Shown here one piece after another: positions 7,228-8,927 of a stretch of 8,927 bases of DNA. Origin of the DNA: Pyrinomonadaceae bacterium (GTDB lineage: Bacteria > Acidobacteriota > Blastocatellia > Pyrinomonadales > Pyrinomonadaceae); the NCBI GenBank assembly GCA_013812565.1, contig JACCTF010000412.1, positions 1 through 8,927 of the forward strand, written 5' to 3'. Numbering within the stretch: the first letter of the stretch is position 1; every line of letters begins with the position of its first letter. Made by a program: the position numbers and the translations under genes. The notes under the pieces were generated by a model that saw only the letters and a program-made list of their open reading frames with translations, searched no databases and was not told where the DNA came from.

Positions 7228-7398
7228 ATCTGCTTAAAACATATATCTCCTCAGATAGCCGCACTATCCGATTAGATAGCAACTCTACCTCGTCGGTGCG
7301 AAAAGAGCGCGGCTTCAACAAAACCCGATCCGCACTTTTCCCACGTTGATCAAGGACTTACCGCATAAGGAGGTGCTCCGGTCGGGTGCTTCCACCCA

Positions 7399-7426
7399 TT
7401 GGCACACCGCTCGCTCTATGCATAGT
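7399..7426 (+). promoter_or_regulatory. Possible sigma70-like promoter for the small exported protein
   Basis: TTGGCA (7399-7404, 5 of 6 to consensus) and CATAGT (7421-7426, 4 of 6) are separated by 16 nt, about 165 nt before the ATG at 7590. The transcript would have a long 5' leader of about 155 nt. The match is moderate and unsupported by other evidence. Confidence 0.3.
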
Positions 7427-7577
7427 CGAATACAGAGGTTCACGCTTCAGGTAGTGAACGCGAGTGACAAAGACGGTGGGAAGCACGTGGTCGCAAGTCA
7501 CAGGGCAGCCCCGGTTCCACCAAAGATTAGCAGACAAAGCGGCCGGCAGAGCTTCCGCCGTCCCCCAAAGAAGACCC

Positions 7578-7586
7578 TAAGGAGGT
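7578..7586 (+). promoter_or_regulatory. Perfect Shine-Dalgarno sequence of the small exported protein
   Basis: TAAGGAGGT is fully complementary to the usual 16S rRNA 3' end, and its GGAGG core is 4 nt from ATG 7590. It fixes the start and predicts very strong translation initiation compared with the weak sites of the other genes here. Confidence 0.8.
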
Positions 7587-7589
7587 CGT

Positions 7590-8063
7590 ATGAAAAATCA
7601 ATTGATCAAAACTCTCACGATGGCGGCCCTCGTGATCACCTTCTCACTCTTGACCGCTGCCATCTCCGCCTCGGCGCAGTCCGGTTCCGACTTCACAGTG
7701 AACATTCCCTTCGACTCAATGGCCGGTAAGAAGATTCTCCCGGCTGGCGAGTACAGGGTGATGGTGCACCCCGCGGCAGCTTCCAAGGTGCTGATAATTC
7801 ACAGCGCAGACGGTCGCACCAAGTTTGCCACACCCTCCGCAATGTCGGTGGAAGGCGGCGAGAGTTCCAAGCGAGCGATGTTGGTGTTCAATCGCTATGG
7901 CAACCAGTATTTCCTCTCGCAGGTATGGGGAGCCGGACGCACCACCGGGCAAGAGTTGACGAAGTCACCCGCCGAGCGAGAGATCAAGAGGAGCCGGGCG
8001 CAGTTGGCTAAGAGCGAAGCGACGAATGAAACGGTAGTGCTAATTGCCCGACAGCAGCAGTAG
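7590..8063 (+). CDS. Small exported protein of an Acidobacteriota-expanded family, function unknown
   Basis: This encodes 157 residues. Residues 1-30 form a classic Sec signal peptide: KNQLIK n-region, hydrophobic MAALVITFSLLTAAI, and ASAQ cleavage site. The mature part has motifs I recognise from a family very abundant in Acidobacteriota: VNIPFD (37-42), GKKILPAGEYRV (46-57), and LVFNRYGNQYFLSQVW (98-113). The C-terminal third is charged (SPAEREIKRSRAQLAKSE) and probably helical. The middle is likely a compact beta domain. No catalytic residues or metal motifs are apparent and the role is unknown. Its strong ribosome binding site, possible own promoter (7399-7426) and downstream hairpin terminator (8151-8200) indicate a single-gene transcript that may be highly expressed. 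Confidence 0.88.
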   Translation: MKNQLIKTLTMAALVITFSLLTAAISASAQSGSDFTVNIPFDSMAGKKILPAGEYRVMVHPAAASKVLIIHSADGRTKFATPSAMSVEGGESSKRAMLVFNRYGNQYFLSQVWGAGRTTGQELTKSPAEREIKRSRAQLAKSEATNETVVLIARQQQ

Positions 8064-8388
8064 CGAGCGAAGGCGATCAAGCAGTGCGACGGGGCCGCCC
8101 CGCCCGCGTCTCTACACAATGGCCCAAGTTAGTCTCTCGCCCCAAACAGTGATCGGCAACTCTGAGCAAGTCGCTCCTCGGGTTGCCGATCCCAGTTTTT
8201 AATGAACTTATTTCCCCGTTCTTCACTTATCAAAGCAGGGTGTCCTCATGTTAGGCGAAAGTTGGGTACGGACTGCTCTACAGCACTCTGGCATACTCAG
8301 TAGAACACAGCTAGAATCGTCGGACTTTGTGCGTGGCGGACACCGTCGCCACCAGCAGGGTGCGAGAAGCGCCTGTGTAGATACTGCA
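8064..8388. other. 325-bp intergenic region with terminator and kinase upstream region
   Basis: Just after the small exported gene lies a tight GC hairpin, CGGGG-CCG-CCCCG (8090-8102), without a T-run. The real terminator follows at 8151-8200. From 8206 to 8388 the frame of the kinase is open, with an ATG at 8248, but the sequence lacks recognisable protein features and is treated here as upstream region. No clear promoter for the kinase was found. Confidence 0.6.
8151..8200 (+). terminator. Intrinsic terminator after the small exported protein gene
   Basis: The perfect 10-bp inverted repeat GATCGGCAAC (8151-8160) / GTTGCCGATC (8182-8191) has an inner GAGC/GCTC stem in its loop (8164-8167, 8173-8176). 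It is followed after four bases by TTTTT (8196-8200). This fits a rho-independent terminator; the 4-nt gap before the T-run and its short length make it slightly suboptimal. It separates the small gene from the kinase. Confidence 0.72.
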
Positions 8389-8927
8389 ATGCCTATTGCC
8401 GCTGGAACCGTCTTTGGTCGCTATGAAATCCGCTCTCTACTTGGTGTAGGCGGGATGGGCGAAGTTTACCTGGCGCGCGACATGCAACTCGAACGCTCGG
8501 TGGCGCTAAAGTTCTTATCAACCGAGATCGCTCATGACGGGCAGCGCATGCAACGCTTCATCCAGGAAGCCAGAGCCACCTCCGCGCTCAACCATCCCAA
8601 CATCCTGACCATCTACGAGGTCGGGCAGGCCCGCGGCACACACTTCATCGCCGCCGAGTTCATCGACGGTGAGATGCTGCGCGAGCGTATTGCCGGCAGA
8701 CGCGTCAAGCTGAGCGAAGCGCTCGATGTCATGATCCAGGTAACGGCGGCGCTCTCGGCAGCGCACGCGGCCGGGATTACGCACCGCGACATCAAGCCGG
8801 AGAACATCATGGTGCGGCGTGACGCTTACGTGAAAGTTTTGGACTTTGGGCTCGCGAAGCTTACCGAGCGCCCGGCATTCGCGATCGATAGCGAAGCCGC
8901 GACGCAAGCGTTGCTCAAGACGAATCC
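8389..8927 (+). CDS. Hanks-type Ser/Thr protein kinase, N-terminal part (3' end outside window)
   Basis: 179 full codons are visible before the right edge. Nearly all N-lobe and catalytic motifs are present: Gly-rich loop LGVGGMGEVY (18-27), ATP-anchoring Lys41 in VALKFL, alpha-C Glu60 in FIQEARA, catalytic loop THRDIKPEN (131-139; Asp134), and metal-binding DFG (152-154). The sequence breaks off inside the activation segment, so kinase activity is expected but the C-terminal sensor or effector region is unknown; acidobacterial relatives often carry TPR, WD40 or TolB-like propeller repeats there. The start at ATG 8389 gives the usual short lead (MPIAAGTVFGRYEI), but no clear Shine-Dalgarno precedes it. 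The frame is open back to 8206, and ATG 8248 with AGGG 7 nt upstream would add 47 unrecognised residues. It is probably a separate transcription unit. Confidence 0.93.
   Translation, partial: MPIAAGTVFGRYEIRSLLGVGGMGEVYLARDMQLERSVALKFLSTEIAHDGQRMQRFIQEARATSALNHPNILTIYEVGQARGTHFIAAEFIDGEMLRERIAGRRVKLSEALDVMIQVTAALSAAHAAGITHRDIKPENIMVRRDAYVKVLDFGLAKLTERPAFAIDSEAATQALLKTN

Larger units (their letters stand above)
6980..7589. other. 610-bp intergenic region between divergent genes
   Basis: No convincing gene is seen. The region holds a possible promoter for the M28 peptidase (minus, 7063-7090), a GC hairpin of repeat-like appearance (7195-7227), two near copies of AGATAGC around 7252-7280, and a perfect TAAGGAGGT with no gene (7366-7374). 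It also holds a GGGTG-CTTC-CACCC hairpin (7384-7397), a possible promoter for the downstream small exported protein (7399-7426) and that gene's long leader. Open frames here (minus up to 7321; plus 7346-7729) have atypical composition and no motifs. Confidence 0.6.

Noticed and set aside
6980..7321. Minus-strand 114-codon extension of the M28 peptidase frame
   Set aside because: The extension includes the REP-like hairpin (YGVPPLGG), is Cys-rich and motif-free, and would place the clear signal peptide in the middle of the protein.
7346..7729. Plus-strand 127-codon open frame
   Set aside because: It overlaps the start and signal peptide of the well-supported exported protein in another frame and has low-quality Arg/Ser/His-rich composition.
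8090..8102. GC hairpin CGGGG-CCG-CCCCG as a terminator
   Set aside because: No T-run follows; the hairpin at 8151-8200 is a much better terminator.
8518..8907. Minus-strand 129-codon open frame
   Set aside because: It is antisense to the conserved catalytic motifs of the kinase and shows no recognisable domain.

Overview
The window reads as an accessory stretch of an Acidobacteriota chromosome, most likely class Blastocatellia. This is inferred from gene content, not from a marker gene. The supporting features are a small exported protein of a type greatly expanded in Acidobacteriota (VNIPFD / LPAGEY / LVFNRYG...YFL motifs), a Hanks-type kinase with the usual acidobacterial N-terminus (AAGTVFGRYEIRSLLG), an exported M28 peptidase, and intergenic sequence of the 'CTCTGTGTC...' repeat type whose conceptual translation gives the familiar spurious TEDTED-like peptides.

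Layout. Bases 3-398 (+) are the 3' end of a helical, HEAT-like protein. Its stop overlaps the start of an exported alkaline-phosphatase-superfamily enzyme (398-2989, +) that has a very long insertion before its last metal-binding His. A roughly 200-bp gap follows, holding an imperfect inverted repeat (3013-3114). Next is the most unusual gene of the window (3188-5431, +, TTG start): an integral-membrane flippase-like domain of the lysylphosphatidylglycerol-synthase TM family fused in one frame to a complete MacB/LolC/FtsX-type ABC permease. A small coiled-coil protein (5526-5867, +) follows and converges with an exported M28 zinc peptidase (5942-6979, -). A 610-bp gap (6980-7589) holds a short GC hairpin of dispersed-repeat appearance, candidate promoters in both directions and a perfect but orphan Shine-Dalgarno sequence. 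A small exported protein (7590-8063, +) follows, with a perfect Shine-Dalgarno and a good hairpin terminator (8151-8200). The window ends inside a Ser/Thr protein kinase (8389 to the right edge, +), cut just after the DFG motif.

How the genes may work together. The theme is the cell envelope: an exported phosphohydrolase-like enzyme, a lipid-flippase/permease fusion, an exported peptidase and a small secreted protein. The enzyme and the fusion are co-directional and could act on the same envelope lipid or glycolipid. The repeat gap between them and the lack of an ABC ATPase gene in the window mean that such a pathway is only a hypothesis. The later genes look like independent units, each with its own signals. 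No RNA gene, CRISPR array, insertion sequence or phage gene was seen.
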